From assembly GCA_030447955.1 (NCBI GenBank), contig JAUJNY010000003.1, forward strand, positions 194,422 to 258,421: DNA of 64,000 bases. Reading direction: 5' to 3'. Origin of the DNA: Jiangellales bacterium (GTDB lineage: Bacteria > Actinomycetota > Actinomycetes > Jiangellales > Jiangellaceae). The notes under the pieces are model-generated. The model saw only the letters and a program-made list of their open reading frames with translations. It was not told the DNA's origin and did not search any database. Each line of letters begins with the position of its first letter. Position 1 is the stretch's first letter. Positions 1 through 9,115 of this stretch are shown here, piece by piece. Made by a program: the position numbers and the translations under genes.

Positions 1-764
1 GCGCTGACCGCCCAGTTGACCCGGCGGACGACGTCCCCGGTGACGTACGGCCGTACGCCGGCGAACTCGACGCCGTGGCCCGCCCGGCGGCTGCCGTGGG
101 CCCCGAAGCGCTCGAGCAGCAGCGGGGGGACGGGCAGTCGCTGGGCGAGCGCAGCCGGTGGGTAGACGGTGAGCTCCCCGCACGGCAGGTAGGCCTCGGC
201 GATCTCCAGCCGACCGGGCGAGCGCGCGACCAGCCGCAGCGGCCCCAGCGTCCAGCGCCCCCAGCGCCGCGGTCGCAGGACCCAGCTCACCTCGCCTGCG
301 GCGCCCGCCGGGACGAGCACCGGCCGGGCCGACTCATCGGCACGTAGGCGCGCGGGCAACCCCAGGCGCAGCGCGCACCCTCCGAGCGGTGGCTGCGCCC
401 GCCACGAGACGGCGACCTCGACCGGCTCGTCCTCCACGCAGCGCGACGTCGACACCGAGACGCTGACGGGCAGCGAGCCTGGGCGTCGACGCCGCCCGGC
501 CGCCAAGGCACCCAGGCAGGGTGCTGCGATGACCGCCAGGACCGGTGCGCGGAGCAGCAGCGCGGCCAGCAGGGCAAGCACCCCGACGGTGGCGAGCCGA
601 CCGGCCAGCGGCGCCGGTCGCCAGGCCAGCGCCACCTCCACCGGTAGGGGCGCCGGCCCCGCAGGCGTCAGCTGCCGCGAGCCAGGCGCCGCAGCCGTGC
701 CGGACGGCCCGGGCGGGACGGGCGCTGCAGGTGGCGTCGGCGAGATCTGCCCGGCGCTCCTCAC
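1..764 (-). CDS. DUF58 family protein (3' end beyond window)
   Basis: This is a DUF58 protein, a von Willebrand A-like family of unknown biochemical role that accompanies MoxR AAA+ ATPases. About 254 residues are present and the C-terminus lies outside the window. A Pro/Ala-rich N-terminus is followed by one or two hydrophobic segments (about residues 57-88). The family signature FAGVRPYVTGD followed by RRVNW lies just before the window edge. The GTG start at 764 overlaps the MoxR stop codon in a GTGA junction and opens a frame with no stop to the edge, so translation is probably coupled to moxR. It is likely a membrane-anchored partner of the ATPase. Confidence 0.85.
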   Translation of the reverse strand, partial: MRSAGQISPTPPAAPVPPGPSGTAAAPGSRQLTPAGPAPLPVEVALAWRPAPLAGRLATVGVLALLAALLLRAPVLAVIAAPCLGALAAGRRRRPGSLPVSVSVSTSRCVEDEPVEVAVSWRAQPPLGGCALRLGLPARLRADESARPVLVPAGAAGEVSWVLRPRRWGRWTLGPLRLVARSPGRLEIAEAYLPCGELTVYPPAALAQRLPVPPLLLERFGAHGSRRAGHGVEFAGVRPYVTGDVVRRVNWAVS

Positions 765-1786
765 CGGCGCGGCGGTGGCAGCTCGTCGGCGAATGCCGAG
801 GTCGGCTCCCAGCGCGGTCGGGTGGGAGGAGTGGAGACCTCGGTGAGCAGCTCGGCGACGACGTCGTCCCCGGTCACTCGGCGCACCCATAGCTCCGGGC
901 GCAGCCCGAGCCGGTGGCCCAGCACCGGCACGGCCACGCGCTTGACGTCCTCGGGTGTCACGTAGTCGCGGTCGTCGAGCACCGTACGGGCACGCGCGAC
1001 CTGGACGAGCGCGAGGCTGCCCCGTGGGCTCGCCCCCACGAGCACCTGCGGATGGTCACGGGTGGCGTGGACCAGGCGGACGGCGTACGCGAGCACCTCG
1101 TCGGCCACCTCGACCTCCTCCAGGGAAGCCGTCATCGCCACCAGGTCACGGGGCCCGGCGACCGCCTGCAGCCGCGGCTGCTCGGTGCGCCGGTCGAGTC
1201 GTCGGCGAACCATGCCGGCCTCGCCCTCGGAGGTCAGGTAACCCAGCCGGACCCGCATCGTGAACCGGTCGAGCTGCGCCTCCGGCAGCGGATAGGTGCC
1301 CTCGTACTCGATGGGGTTGTCCGTGGCGAGCACCGCGAACGGCTCCGGCAGCGGTCGGGTCTCGCCGTCGACGGTGACCTGCCGCTCAGCCATCGCCTCC
1401 AGGAGCGCAGCCTGCGTACGGGGTGGCGTGCGGTTGATCTCGTCGGCGAGCAGCAAGTTGGCGAAGACCGGACCGGGGCGGAACACGAGGTCCCCGGTGC
1501 GTTGGTCGTAGACCGGTGCCCCGGTGACGTCACTGGGCAGCAGGTCGGGAGTGAACTGGATGCGCCGGAAGTCCAGGCCGAGGGCCGTCGCGAACGAGCG
1601 GGCCATCAACGTCTTGCCGAGGCCGGGCACGTCCTCCAGCAGCACATGCCCGCCCGCAACCACGCCGGCGAGCACCAGCTCGAGCGCCGCCCGCTTGCCG
1701 ACGACTGCGCGTTCCACCTCGGCGAGAACCGCCCGGGCCGTGGTGGCCGTGTGGCGCACGGTCCAGGTCGGCGCTTCGGAGGTCAC
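761..1786 (-). CDS. MoxR family AAA+ ATPase
   Basis: A 341-residue MoxR-type ATPase. Walker A (DVPGLGKT) is at about residues 52-59, Walker B (LLADE) at about 112-116, and a sensor-like region contains ATDNPIEYEGTYPLPEAQLDRF. MoxR proteins are thought to act as chaperones that activate or insert metal cofactors or envelope proteins, usually with a DUF58/VWA partner, and that arrangement is seen here. The ATG start lies 3 nt inside the upstream gene and the stop overlaps the DUF58 start, giving a four-gene co-transcribed unit (DUF4129, membrane protein, moxR, DUF58). Family assignment is firm; the substrate is unknown. Confidence 0.93.
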   Translation of the reverse strand: MTSEAPTWTVRHTATTARAVLAEVERAVVGKRAALELVLAGVVAGGHVLLEDVPGLGKTLMARSFATALGLDFRRIQFTPDLLPSDVTGAPVYDQRTGDLVFRPGPVFANLLLADEINRTPPRTQAALLEAMAERQVTVDGETRPLPEPFAVLATDNPIEYEGTYPLPEAQLDRFTMRVRLGYLTSEGEAGMVRRRLDRRTEQPRLQAVAGPRDLVAMTASLEEVEVADEVLAYAVRLVHATRDHPQVLVGASPRGSLALVQVARARTVLDDRDYVTPEDVKRVAVPVLGHRLGLRPELWVRRVTGDDVVAELLTEVSTPPTRPRWEPTSAFADELPPPRR

Positions 1787-2334
1787 AGCCGCTCCAGCCG
1801 GTCGAGGGCGCGGGAGATCAGGTCGGCCGGCGGTCCACTCCGGTCCCGCCGCCGATCACCCGGATGGTCGGGGTCGAGCAGCTCCCACACGACGTCGTCG
1901 CCGACCTCCACCCGCCCGCGCTGCGGGTCACGGTGGAGGTCGACGTGGGTCCTGGCGGCGAGCCGAGCGGCGAGCACCCGTTGCAGCCGAGGACGCAGCG
2001 CCACCTCGAAGTCGTACGGGGATCGCAGCCCCCACTCGAGCGCCGAGCGGGTCGGCGCAAAGCCGGGGAAGTCGGGCTCGACGCTCACCCGGGCGCGACG
2101 CTGACGCCACCAGCGGAACGGGTCAGCCGTCGGCGGGCCGGCAGCAGAGACCCGCCACACCGCCAGCACCGCCGCGGCGATCAGCACCGCAGCCGCCAGC
2201 AGCCCCGCCGGGCCGGCGAGCAGCAGCCCCGCACAGAGCAAGACGCCCGGCCACAGCCGCGGCACCCGCCGGCGAGGGGGTCGGGCGGGGGCCTGCGGAG
2301 CGCTCGCGTACGGCGGTCCGGCCAGGTGGCTCAC
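1783..2334 (-). CDS. hypothetical membrane protein of the MoxR/DUF58 cluster
   Basis: A 183-residue protein I do not recognise beyond its context. It has a Pro/Arg-rich N-terminus, one or two hydrophobic stretches at about residues 28-60, and a soluble basic C-terminal half containing an ERGLRSPYDFEV-like segment. Both ends overlap their neighbours by 4 bases, so it is co-translated between the DUF4129 protein and the MoxR ATPase. Many actinobacterial MoxR clusters carry a short membrane protein in this slot. It is probably a structural or accessory partner at the membrane. Confidence 0.7.
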   Translation of the reverse strand: MSHLAGPPYASAPQAPARPPRRRVPRLWPGVLLCAGLLLAGPAGLLAAAVLIAAAVLAVWRVSAAGPPTADPFRWWRQRRARVSVEPDFPGFAPTRSALEWGLRSPYDFEVALRPRLQRVLAARLAARTHVDLHRDPQRGRVEVGDDVVWELLDPDHPGDRRRDRSGPPADLISRALDRLERL

Positions 2335-3332
2335 GTCGAGTACCCGGAGCCGGGGGCGCCGGCTGCTCGGCCGGACACCCGATCGGACACCCGGGCAGCA
2401 AGGTCGGAGGTGATGCGGGCGAGCGCCTCCTCGGCGGCTGCCCGCTCACCGTGGCCGAGGGGGTGGGAGGAGAAGCGCGCCTCGCCGAACAGCCGGGTCA
2501 GCGTGGCAGCCGGTCCGGGGCTCACCAGCCCGGCCGCGCTCGTCCGCGCCAGCAGCTCCTCGGGTGTCTCGGCGTGTCCTCGGGCGGTGCCCGAGCTCGC
2601 CAGCTGCGCCTCCATGGCCGCGTAGCAGGCAACGACAGCGGCCCGTGGCTCGGTCGCCGCGCTCAGGGCGGCCTGGCCGGCGCGCACGGCCTGATCGACG
2701 GCGGCGAGCCCCGCGGCATCCGGCTCCGCGTGCTCACCCGAGTCGGCCGAAGCGGCGGCCATGCTGGCCAGGCGGGCCCGCCACCACACCAACGCCGCCC
2801 CGGCTGCGAGGACCAGGGCGAGCACGGCGCCCGTCGTCGTCCAGGTCCAGGATGACTCGCCCCGCGTCGACGCCTCTCCGGCCGCGGGTTCGGCCGCGGC
2901 CGGATCGGGACGTCGAGGCAGTGCCGGGGGGTCGACCAACCCGTTGCGCAGCACTACCCACAGCAGCAGGGCCAGCACCACCCCGACGACGACGGTGAGC
3001 GGGTCGAGGCGACGCCGCACCGCCCGCCCGCGCGGGTCCCTGCCCACGCCGTAGAAGGCCTGGAGCACCAGGGCCGCCACCACGACGCCGACGAGGAGGG
3101 CAAACAACGTCGCGATCAGCTGAGTCGACGCGGCGCCGCGGAGCAGCGGCGCAGAGCTGAGGCTCACCCGGCCCGCCGCTGCGATGCCGGCGCTGGTCAG
3201 GGCGAGCAGCGCCAGGACCGCGACCACGACGACGATGCCCCGCGCCGCCCCGGTGCGCGGCCCAGCCGGCGGCCGTACGCTCACGCGCCCTCCCTGCCGC
3301 GATCGAGACGATCGCCGTCGCGGCTGCCTCAC
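2331..3332 (-). CDS. DUF4129 domain membrane protein
   Basis: A 333-residue membrane protein with about four hydrophobic segments (roughly residues 31-53, 71-95, 112-128 and 170-186). Its C-terminal DUF4129 domain is recognisable by the block VVACYAAMEAQLASSG, ETPEELLAR and LFGEARFSSHPLG. In transglutaminase-like proteins of MoxR clusters this domain forms the C-terminal part; here it stands without a transglutaminase core. It is the first gene of the minus-strand operon continuing through MoxR to DUF58. The ATG at 3332 was used; an in-frame GTG about 16 codons inside is also possible. The gene is divergent from the amino acid dehydrogenase, with 155 bp between them. Confidence 0.82.
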   Translation of the reverse strand: MRQPRRRSSRSRQGGRVSVRPPAGPRTGAARGIVVVVAVLALLALTSAGIAAAGRVSLSSAPLLRGAASTQLIATLFALLVGVVVAALVLQAFYGVGRDPRGRAVRRRLDPLTVVVGVVLALLLWVVLRNGLVDPPALPRRPDPAAAEPAAGEASTRGESSWTWTTTGAVLALVLAAGAALVWWRARLASMAAASADSGEHAEPDAAGLAAVDQAVRAGQAALSAATEPRAAVVACYAAMEAQLASSGTARGHAETPEELLARTSAAGLVSPGPAATLTRLFGEARFSSHPLGHGERAAAEEALARITSDLAARVSDRVSGRAAGAPGSGYST

Positions 3333-3487
3333 CCTAGGCCGGTGCGAGGGTACGGGTCAGCGGGCCGCCGCCAGCCCGTGACGCTGTCGTGACCTCTCCG
3401 AGTCCGAGGCGGCCCCGCCTACAGTGAGCCGGAGCACCCGCGGCCACCCGGTCGCGGCGCGGCGCGCGACGAAGGGACCAGCCACCC

Positions 3488-4603
3488 GTGACGACCAGCG
3501 CCACGCCGCCCGGCGCACCCGGCGGCGTCTTCGCCCGGCACACCGGCCATGAGCAGGTCGTCTTCTGCCAGGACGCGGCCAGCGGGCTGCGGGCAATTAT
3601 CGCGATCTCCTCGACCGCTCTCGGCCCGGCCCTCGGTGGGACGCGTTTCTTCCCGTACGAGTCCGAGGACGCGGCGGTGGCGGACGTGCTCGCGCTGTCC
3701 ACCGGGATGACGTACAAGAACGCCCTCGCCGGCCTGGACCTCGGCGGCGGCAAGGCCGTGATCATCGGTGACCCCGTCCGCGACAAGACCGAGGCGCTGC
3801 TGCGCGCGTACGGGCGTTTCGTCGAGTCCCTCGGCGGGCGCTACATCACCGCCTGCGACGTGGGCACCTACGTCGCGGACATGGACGTCGTGGCGCGGGA
3901 GTGCCGGCACGTCACCGGCCGGTCGCGCTCCGACGGTGGCGCTGGCGACTCCAGCGTGCTGACCGCGTACGGCGTGTACGAGGGCATGCGGGCCGCTGCC
4001 GCGCACGCGTGGGGCACCCCGTCGATGCATGGCCGGCGGGTGGGCGTCGCCGGGGTCGGCAAGGTCGGCCGCCACCTGGTCGAGCACCTGCTCGACGACG
4101 GCGCCGAGGTGGTCGTCACCGACCTCAACGAGTCCGCCGTCCAGAACCTGCGCTCCCGCCACCCGCAGGTGCAGGTGGTCCCCTCCGTGGCGGAGCTGGT
4201 GCGTGCTGACATCGACGTGTACGCCCCCTGCGCGCTGGGAGGCGCGCTTGACGACGACACCGTCGCCGTCTTGCGCGCATCGGTCGTCTGCGGGGCGGCC
4301 AACAACCAGCTGGCTCACCCCGGAGTGGGAAAGGCGCTGCAGGAGCGCGGCATCCTCTACGCCCCCGACTACGTGGTCAACTGTGGCGGGGTGATCCAGG
4401 TCGCCGACGAGCTGCGCGGCTTCTCCTTCGAACGAGCCAAGGCCCAGGTGGCCAACGTCTTCGACACAACCACGCGGATCCTGGAGCTGGCGGAGGCGGC
4501 GGGCGTGCCTCCGGCGGTGGCCGCTGACCGGCTCGCCGAAGACCGGATGGCCGAGGTCTCCCGGCTGCGCGGCATGTGGCTCCCGCCCACGGGCTCCGCC
4601 TGA
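3488..4603 (+). CDS. vdh: Leu/Phe/Val dehydrogenase (valine dehydrogenase-like)
   Basis: An NAD-dependent branched-chain amino acid dehydrogenase that reversibly converts L-valine or leucine to the 2-oxo acid plus ammonium. In this 371-residue protein, the substrate-binding Lys is in MTYKNA (about residue 77) and the catalytic Lys is in DLGGGKA (about residue 89). The Rossmann motif GVAGVGKVG lies at about 186-194. The GTG start is supported by the family N-terminus [13 protein letters not shown] shortly after it. In Streptomyces the valine dehydrogenase gene is also near purM and purF, with bldC close by; no bldC is seen here. Exact substrate preference cannot be read from sequence. Confidence 0.9.
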   Translation: MTTSATPPGAPGGVFARHTGHEQVVFCQDAASGLRAIIAISSTALGPALGGTRFFPYESEDAAVADVLALSTGMTYKNALAGLDLGGGKAVIIGDPVRDKTEALLRAYGRFVESLGGRYITACDVGTYVADMDVVARECRHVTGRSRSDGGAGDSSVLTAYGVYEGMRAAAAHAWGTPSMHGRRVGVAGVGKVGRHLVEHLLDDGAEVVVTDLNESAVQNLRSRHPQVQVVPSVAELVRADIDVYAPCALGGALDDDTVAVLRASVVCGAANNQLAHPGVGKALQERGILYAPDYVVNCGGVIQVADELRGFSFERAKAQVANVFDTTTRILELAEAAGVPPAVAADRLAEDRMAEVSRLRGMWLPPTGSA

Positions 4604-4708
4604 CGGAACAGCGGCAGAGGTTGTACGGTTTACGTACGAGCTGAGTGACCAAGTCCCGGGCGGCGGCGCGCAACGGCCGCCCCATTCGTGTGCTAGGGGG
4701 TCGACCCT

Positions 4709-4927
4709 ATGGGGCGCGGCCGCGCGAAGGCCAAGCAGACGAAGGTAGCCCGCCGTCTGAAATACCAGTCCATCAACACCGACTTCACCGCGCTGCAGCG
4801 GGAGCTCGGGCACGAGGACGCTGACGGGCACGTCGAACCCTCGATGGACGGCCACGACAGCGAGGCCGATGACGTCGAGGACGATTTCGACTACGGGTTC
4901 GACGACGAGGACGACGACGACCGCTGA
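4709..4927 (+). CDS. DUF3073 family small protein
   Basis: A 72-residue actinobacterial DUF3073 protein. It has a basic N-terminus (MGRGRAKAKQTKVARRLKYQ), then the conserved NTDFTALQREL block, and an extremely acidic tail of Asp/Glu residues ending in DDEDDDDR. The charge split suggests binding to nucleic acid or a basic partner, but the function is unknown. A GGGGG-type ribosome binding site lies just upstream of the ATG. It converges on purM with only 13 bp between the stop codons, a common placement of this family beside purM. Confidence 0.92.
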   Translation: MGRGRAKAKQTKVARRLKYQSINTDFTALQRELGHEDADGHVEPSMDGHDSEADDVEDDFDYGFDDEDDDDR

Positions 4928-4940
4928 GGTCGGCGGGTGC

Positions 4941-6023
4941 TCAGCGGTGTGCGCCGTACAGCGTTGCCGAGCCGTCGCCAGCGCTCACCGTCCCGCACCG
5001 CCAGGCGCTGACCCCGCGCCGTGCCAACAGCCGCACAGCCGAGTCCGCGGCGGCCGCGGGCAGCACCGCAACCATCCCGACCCCCATGTTGAGGGTGCGC
5101 TCCAGCTCCTCCGCGGTGACACCGCCGACCGCGCTGACCAGGCCCATGATCGGCGGCGGGCTCCAAGTGTCCCGCTCCACCCGGGCACTGAGATGCGCCG
5201 GTAGCACCCGGGCCAGGTTGGCGGCCAGCCCACCTCCGGTGACGTGTGCCAGCGCGTGCAACTCCAGTTCGTGGGCCAGGGCGACGCAGTCGGCGGCGTA
5301 GATGCGCGTCGGCTCGAGCAGCTCCTCACCGAGGGTGCGCCCCAGCTCGGGCACGTCGCGGTGCACGTCCCAGCCGGCGTCGGTGAAGAACACCCGCCGG
5401 ACCAGGGAGTAGCCGTTGGAGTGCAGCCCGCTGGAGGCCATCGCGACGAGGGCATCCCCGGCGACGACCCGGTGCGGACCTAGCAGCGCGTCGGCCTCGA
5501 CCACGCCGGTCGTCGCGCCCGCCAGGTCGTACGCGTCCGGATCGAGCATGCCGGGATGCTCCGCGGTCTCCCCGCCGACCAGGGCGCATCCGGCGAGCCG
5601 GCAACCGGCCGCGACGCCGGACACGATGGCCGCCACCCGGTCGGGGTCCAGCCGGCCGCAGGCGATGTAGTCGGTGAGGAACAGCGGCTCCGCGCCGCAC
5701 ACCACCAGGTCGTCGACCAGCATGCCGACCAGGTCACGCCCGACGGTGTCGTGGCGGTCCATGCGCCGGGCGACCTCGACCTTGGTGCCGACACCGTCGG
5801 TGCTGGTGGCGAGCAGCGGGCGCCGGTAAGCCCGTAGGGCGCTGGCGTCAAAGAGGCCGGCGAACCCGCCAAGATCCCCGACCACCTCCGGGCGGCTCGC
5901 GGCCGCGAAGCTGGCCTGCATCAGCTCGACGGCGCGCTCGCCGGCGGCGATGTCGACTCCGGCCGCCGCGTACGTCGTTGCCGCGGCAGGGCGTGGGCTG
6001 CTCGGCGGCGGCCCCGCACTCAC
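4941..6023 (-). CDS. purM: phosphoribosylformylglycinamidine cyclo-ligase
   Basis: PurM (AIR synthetase) makes aminoimidazole ribonucleotide from FGAM using ATP, step five of purine synthesis. The 360-residue protein has TYAAAGVDIAAGERAVELM near the N-terminus and the signature STDGVGTK at about residues 74-81. The open frame extends well upstream, but the GTG at 6023 is chosen because it overlaps the purF stop in a GTGA junction and gives a normal length. Later glycine-rich blocks such as GGETAEHPGM and VTGGGL are intact. Translation is coupled to purF. Confidence 0.96.
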   Translation of the reverse strand: MSAGPPPSSPRPAAATTYAAAGVDIAAGERAVELMQASFAAASRPEVVGDLGGFAGLFDASALRAYRRPLLATSTDGVGTKVEVARRMDRHDTVGRDLVGMLVDDLVVCGAEPLFLTDYIACGRLDPDRVAAIVSGVAAGCRLAGCALVGGETAEHPGMLDPDAYDLAGATTGVVEADALLGPHRVVAGDALVAMASSGLHSNGYSLVRRVFFTDAGWDVHRDVPELGRTLGEELLEPTRIYAADCVALAHELELHALAHVTGGGLAANLARVLPAHLSARVERDTWSPPPIMGLVSAVGGVTAEELERTLNMGVGMVAVLPAAAADSAVRLLARRGVSAWRCGTVSAGDGSATLYGAHR

Positions 6024-7597
6024 GGACGGGCCAGCGCGTCGGCAGCTCCTCCGCCCCCGACCAAGGCGGCGAGGCCGTCGCCGGCGGCGACCGGCCCGGG
6101 CGGTGGCACCGCCGACTCGTCGCCCAGCGGCAGCTGCTCCTGCTCGAGCACGTGCTTGCCGCGCATCACCGCGGGCGGCAGCTCCACGGGGTAGACGCCG
6201 TCGAAGCAGGCCCGGCACAGCCGTTCCCGACCCTGACCCGTTGCTGCGACGAGCCCGTCGAGGCTGACGTGGCCGAGGGAGTCGGCCCCGATCGAGCGGC
6301 ACACCTCCGCGACGGCGAGCCCGCCCGCGATCAGCTCGGCGCGGTTGGGAAAGTCGATGCCGTAGAAGCACGGCCACTTCACCGGCGGTGACGAGATCCG
6401 CACGTGGACCTCGCGGGCGCCGGCCTCACGCAGCATCCGCACGACCGCCCGCTGGGTGTTGCCGCGCACGATCGTGTCGTCGACGACGACCAGCCGCTTG
6501 CCGGCGATGACGTCGCGCAGCGGGTTGAGCTTGAGCCGGATGCCGAGCTGCCGGATGGTCTGGCTGGGTTGGATGAACGTGCGGCCGACGTAGGCGTTTT
6601 TGACCAGGCCGATGCCGTACGGGATGCCGCTGGCCTCGGCGTACCCGACCGCCGCGGGCGTGCCCGACTCCGGCACCGGGATGACGAGGTCGGCCTCCAC
6701 CGGGTGCTCCAGGGCCAGCCGGCGGCCCACCTCGACACGGGCCGTGTGCACGCTGCGGTCGCTGATGCGGGTGTCGGGGCGGGCGAGGTAGACGTACTCG
6801 AACAGGCACCCCTTGGGGTCTGGCGGGGCGAAGCGTTGGGAGCGCAGGCCGGCGGCGTCGATCGTGACCAGCTCACCGGGCTCGACCTCGCGGACCGTCG
6901 CCGCGCCCACGATGTCGAGCGCGGCGGTCTCGCTGGCGACCGCCCAGCCGCGCTCGAGCCGACCGAGCACCAGCGGCCGAATGCCCTGCGGATCGCGGGC
7001 GGCGTACAGCGTGCACTCGTCGACGAAGACGAGGGAGAACGCCCCGCGCAGGCGGGCGAGCACCTCGAGCGCAGTGGCGTCGAGGCTGCGGTACGGGCCG
7101 GCGCCGAGCAGCGCCGTGATCAGTGAGGTGTCGGTGGTGCTGCCCTGGTCCAGGTCGCCGGCCCGGCGCGACCCCACCCGCTCGGCGACGAGGTCGGACA
7201 GCTCCGCGGTGTTGGTGAGGTTGCCGTTGTGGGCCAGGGCGACGGTGCCGTCCGCGGTGGGGCCGAGCGTGGGCTGGGCGTTCTCCCAGCGGCTGGAGCC
7301 GGTCGTGGAGTAACGGGTGTGCCCGACCGCCAGGTGGCCGCTGAGCGGGGACAGCGTGGCCTCGTCAAAGACCTGGGAGACCAGGCCCATGTCCTTGTAG
7401 ACGACGATGCCGCGCCCGTTCCCGACGGCGATGCCGGCGGACTCTTGGCCGCGGTGCTGCAGCGCGTACAGCCCGAAGTAGGTGAGCTTGGCGACGTCCT
7501 CGCCGGGCGCCCAGACACCGAAGACCCCGCAGGCGTCCTGCGGTCCGGGCCCCTGGGGGTCGAGGTCGTGCGTCAGTCGACCGTCGCCGCGTGCCAC
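6020..7597 (-). CDS. purF: amidophosphoribosyltransferase
   Basis: PurF catalyses the first committed purine step, PRPP plus glutamine to 5-phosphoribosylamine. In this 525-residue protein the N-terminal nucleophile Cys23 lies in DACGVFGV, so a short propeptide of about 22 residues must be removed. The PRPP loop VVDDTIVRGNTQ is at about 371-382. Four cysteines (about 264, 410, 461 and 464) match the [4Fe-4S] cluster ligands of Bacillus-type PurF, so this is the iron-sulfur form. purM follows with a 4-base overlap. A 59-bp palindromic repeat lies 35 nt upstream of the start. Confidence 0.97.
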   Translation of the reverse strand: MARGDGRLTHDLDPQGPGPQDACGVFGVWAPGEDVAKLTYFGLYALQHRGQESAGIAVGNGRGIVVYKDMGLVSQVFDEATLSPLSGHLAVGHTRYSTTGSSRWENAQPTLGPTADGTVALAHNGNLTNTAELSDLVAERVGSRRAGDLDQGSTTDTSLITALLGAGPYRSLDATALEVLARLRGAFSLVFVDECTLYAARDPQGIRPLVLGRLERGWAVASETAALDIVGAATVREVEPGELVTIDAAGLRSQRFAPPDPKGCLFEYVYLARPDTRISDRSVHTARVEVGRRLALEHPVEADLVIPVPESGTPAAVGYAEASGIPYGIGLVKNAYVGRTFIQPSQTIRQLGIRLKLNPLRDVIAGKRLVVVDDTIVRGNTQRAVVRMLREAGAREVHVRISSPPVKWPCFYGIDFPNRAELIAGGLAVAEVCRSIGADSLGHVSLDGLVAATGQGRERLCRACFDGVYPVELPPAVMRGKHVLEQEQLPLGDESAVPPPGPVAAGDGLAALVGGGGAADALARP

Positions 7598-7631
7598 CCG
7601 CCAATCCTACGGACACCTCCCGCCGCCTCGC

Positions 7632-7690
7632 CCGAGTGGACAGTTCCGTACGGACACGCCGGCGTGTCCCGACCAGAGCTGTCCACTCGA
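7632..7690. repeat. 59-bp palindromic repeat, family R1, copy 1
   Basis: A 59-bp element with outer arms GAGTGGACA / TGTCCACTC and an inner perfect 18-bp palindrome, GGACACGCCGGCGTGTCC. It begins 1 nt after the stop codon of the dipeptidase gene (minus strand) and lies upstream of purF. Two other copies of exactly the same length occur at 50952-51010 and 54006-54064, also directly behind stop codons. It resembles a REP-type intergenic element; as RNA it would form a long hairpin or three-way fold. Confidence 0.85.
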
Positions 7691-7691
7691 G

Positions 7692-9023
7692 TCACGGGGC
7701 GAGGCGCTGCAGCAGCAGGGTCTCGGCCAGGCACACCTTGGCGAACTGCCCCAGGTGCAGGCTCTCGTCGGCGCCGTGCGCCCGGGAGTCGGGGTCCTCC
7801 ACGCCGGTGACCAGCACGGCCGCCTGCGGGTAGGCAGCTGCCAGCTCGGCGATGAACGGGATCGACCCACCGATGCCGACGTCGACCGGCTCGGTACCGA
7901 AGGCGTCACGAAAAGCACCACGCGCAGCGTCGTACGCCGGTCCCGTCGCGGCTAGCTCGACCGGAGCAGCCCGGCTCCCCCGGGTCACGCTGACCTGGGC
8001 CCCCCAGGGGGCGTGGTCCTCCAGGTGTCGGACGAGGGCGTCCATGGCGCGCTCCGGGTCGTCGCCCGGCGCGATGCGCAAGCTCACCTCTGCCCGGGCC
8101 CGCGGGACCAGGACGTTGGCCGCGTCCGCGACGCGCGGAGCGTCCAGACCGATGACGCTCACTGCGGGACGGGTCCACAACCGGTCGGGTAGTGAGCCGG
8201 TGCCCACGAGCGACACCCCATCCGGGATACCACCCTCGGCTCGGAACCGTTCCTCGGAGTAGTCCACTGCCGCGGCCGAGGTGGCCGTCAGCCCGGCGAC
8301 CGCCACGTCACCGCGGTCGTCGTGCAACGTCGCGAGCAGCCGGCACAGCGCGCTCACCGCGTCGATCGCGGCGCCGCCGTACATGCCCGAGTGCACGCCG
8401 TGCTCCAGCGTGCGCACCTCGACCACACAGTCCACCAGGCCGCGCAGGCTCGTGGTCAGCGCCGGCGTCTCAGTCCCCCAGTTGACCGAGTCGGCAATGA
8501 CGAGCACATCGGCGGCGAGGAGGTCGCGGTGGGCGGCGAGAAACGCCGCCAGCGTGGGCGAGCCGATCTCCTCCTCGCCCTCGACGAAGACCGTGACGCC
8601 GACCGGTGGGCTGCCGCCGAAGGCCCGCAGCGCCGCCACGTGCGCGAGCACCCCCGCCTTGTCGTCGGCGGCCCCGCGGCCGTACAGCCGCCCCTGCCGC
8701 TCTTGCGGCTCGAACGGCTCGCTGGCCCAGTCCGCCCAGTCCCCTGTCGGTTGGACGTCGTGATGGGCGTACAGCAGCACGGTGGACGCACCGGCGGGGG
8801 CGGGGACCCGGCCGATGACCGCGGGGGCACCACCGGCGACGGTGAGGACCTGTACGTCCGGAACTCCGGCGTCGCGGAGCAGCGTGGCCACCAGCTCGGC
8901 ACTGCGCAGCACCTCTCCGGCACGTTTCGGGTCGGCGCTGACGGAGGGGATACGGACCAGGCGCTCGAGATCGGCGCGGACACCAGGGAGGACCGCCTCG
9001 ACGGCGGCCGCGAGGTCCGTCAT
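7692..9023 (-). CDS. M20 family dipeptidase
   Basis: A 443-residue metallopeptidase of the M20 (ArgE/DapE/CPG2) superfamily, dipeptidase branch. Metal-binding and catalytic motifs are intact: YAHHDVQP at about 85-92, GRGAADDKAG at about 115-124, and VEGEEEIGS at about 147-155. A dimerisation (lid) domain follows in the middle, including the GVHSGMYGG region. It probably hydrolyses dipeptides or N-acyl amino acids in the cytoplasm, as no signal peptide is visible. It is divergent from the sulfatase gene. The R1 repeat follows its stop immediately and purF lies downstream on the same strand. Confidence 0.9.
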   Translation of the reverse strand: MTDLAAAVEAVLPGVRADLERLVRIPSVSADPKRAGEVLRSAELVATLLRDAGVPDVQVLTVAGGAPAVIGRVPAPAGASTVLLYAHHDVQPTGDWADWASEPFEPQERQGRLYGRGAADDKAGVLAHVAALRAFGGSPPVGVTVFVEGEEEIGSPTLAAFLAAHRDLLAADVLVIADSVNWGTETPALTTSLRGLVDCVVEVRTLEHGVHSGMYGGAAIDAVSALCRLLATLHDDRGDVAVAGLTATSAAAVDYSEERFRAEGGIPDGVSLVGTGSLPDRLWTRPAVSVIGLDAPRVADAANVLVPRARAEVSLRIAPGDDPERAMDALVRHLEDHAPWGAQVSVTRGSRAAPVELAATGPAYDAARGAFRDAFGTEPVDVGIGGSIPFIAELAAAYPQAAVLVTGVEDPDSRAHGADESLHLGQFAKVCLAETLLLQRLAP

Positions 9024-9115
9024 GACCGCAGACTAGGCATCCCCGGATGGGCATGATGCAATGGCCGCCCACCACCAGCCTCGCTGCCCCAGCCGCCACC
9101 TCCGAGGGTTCCCCC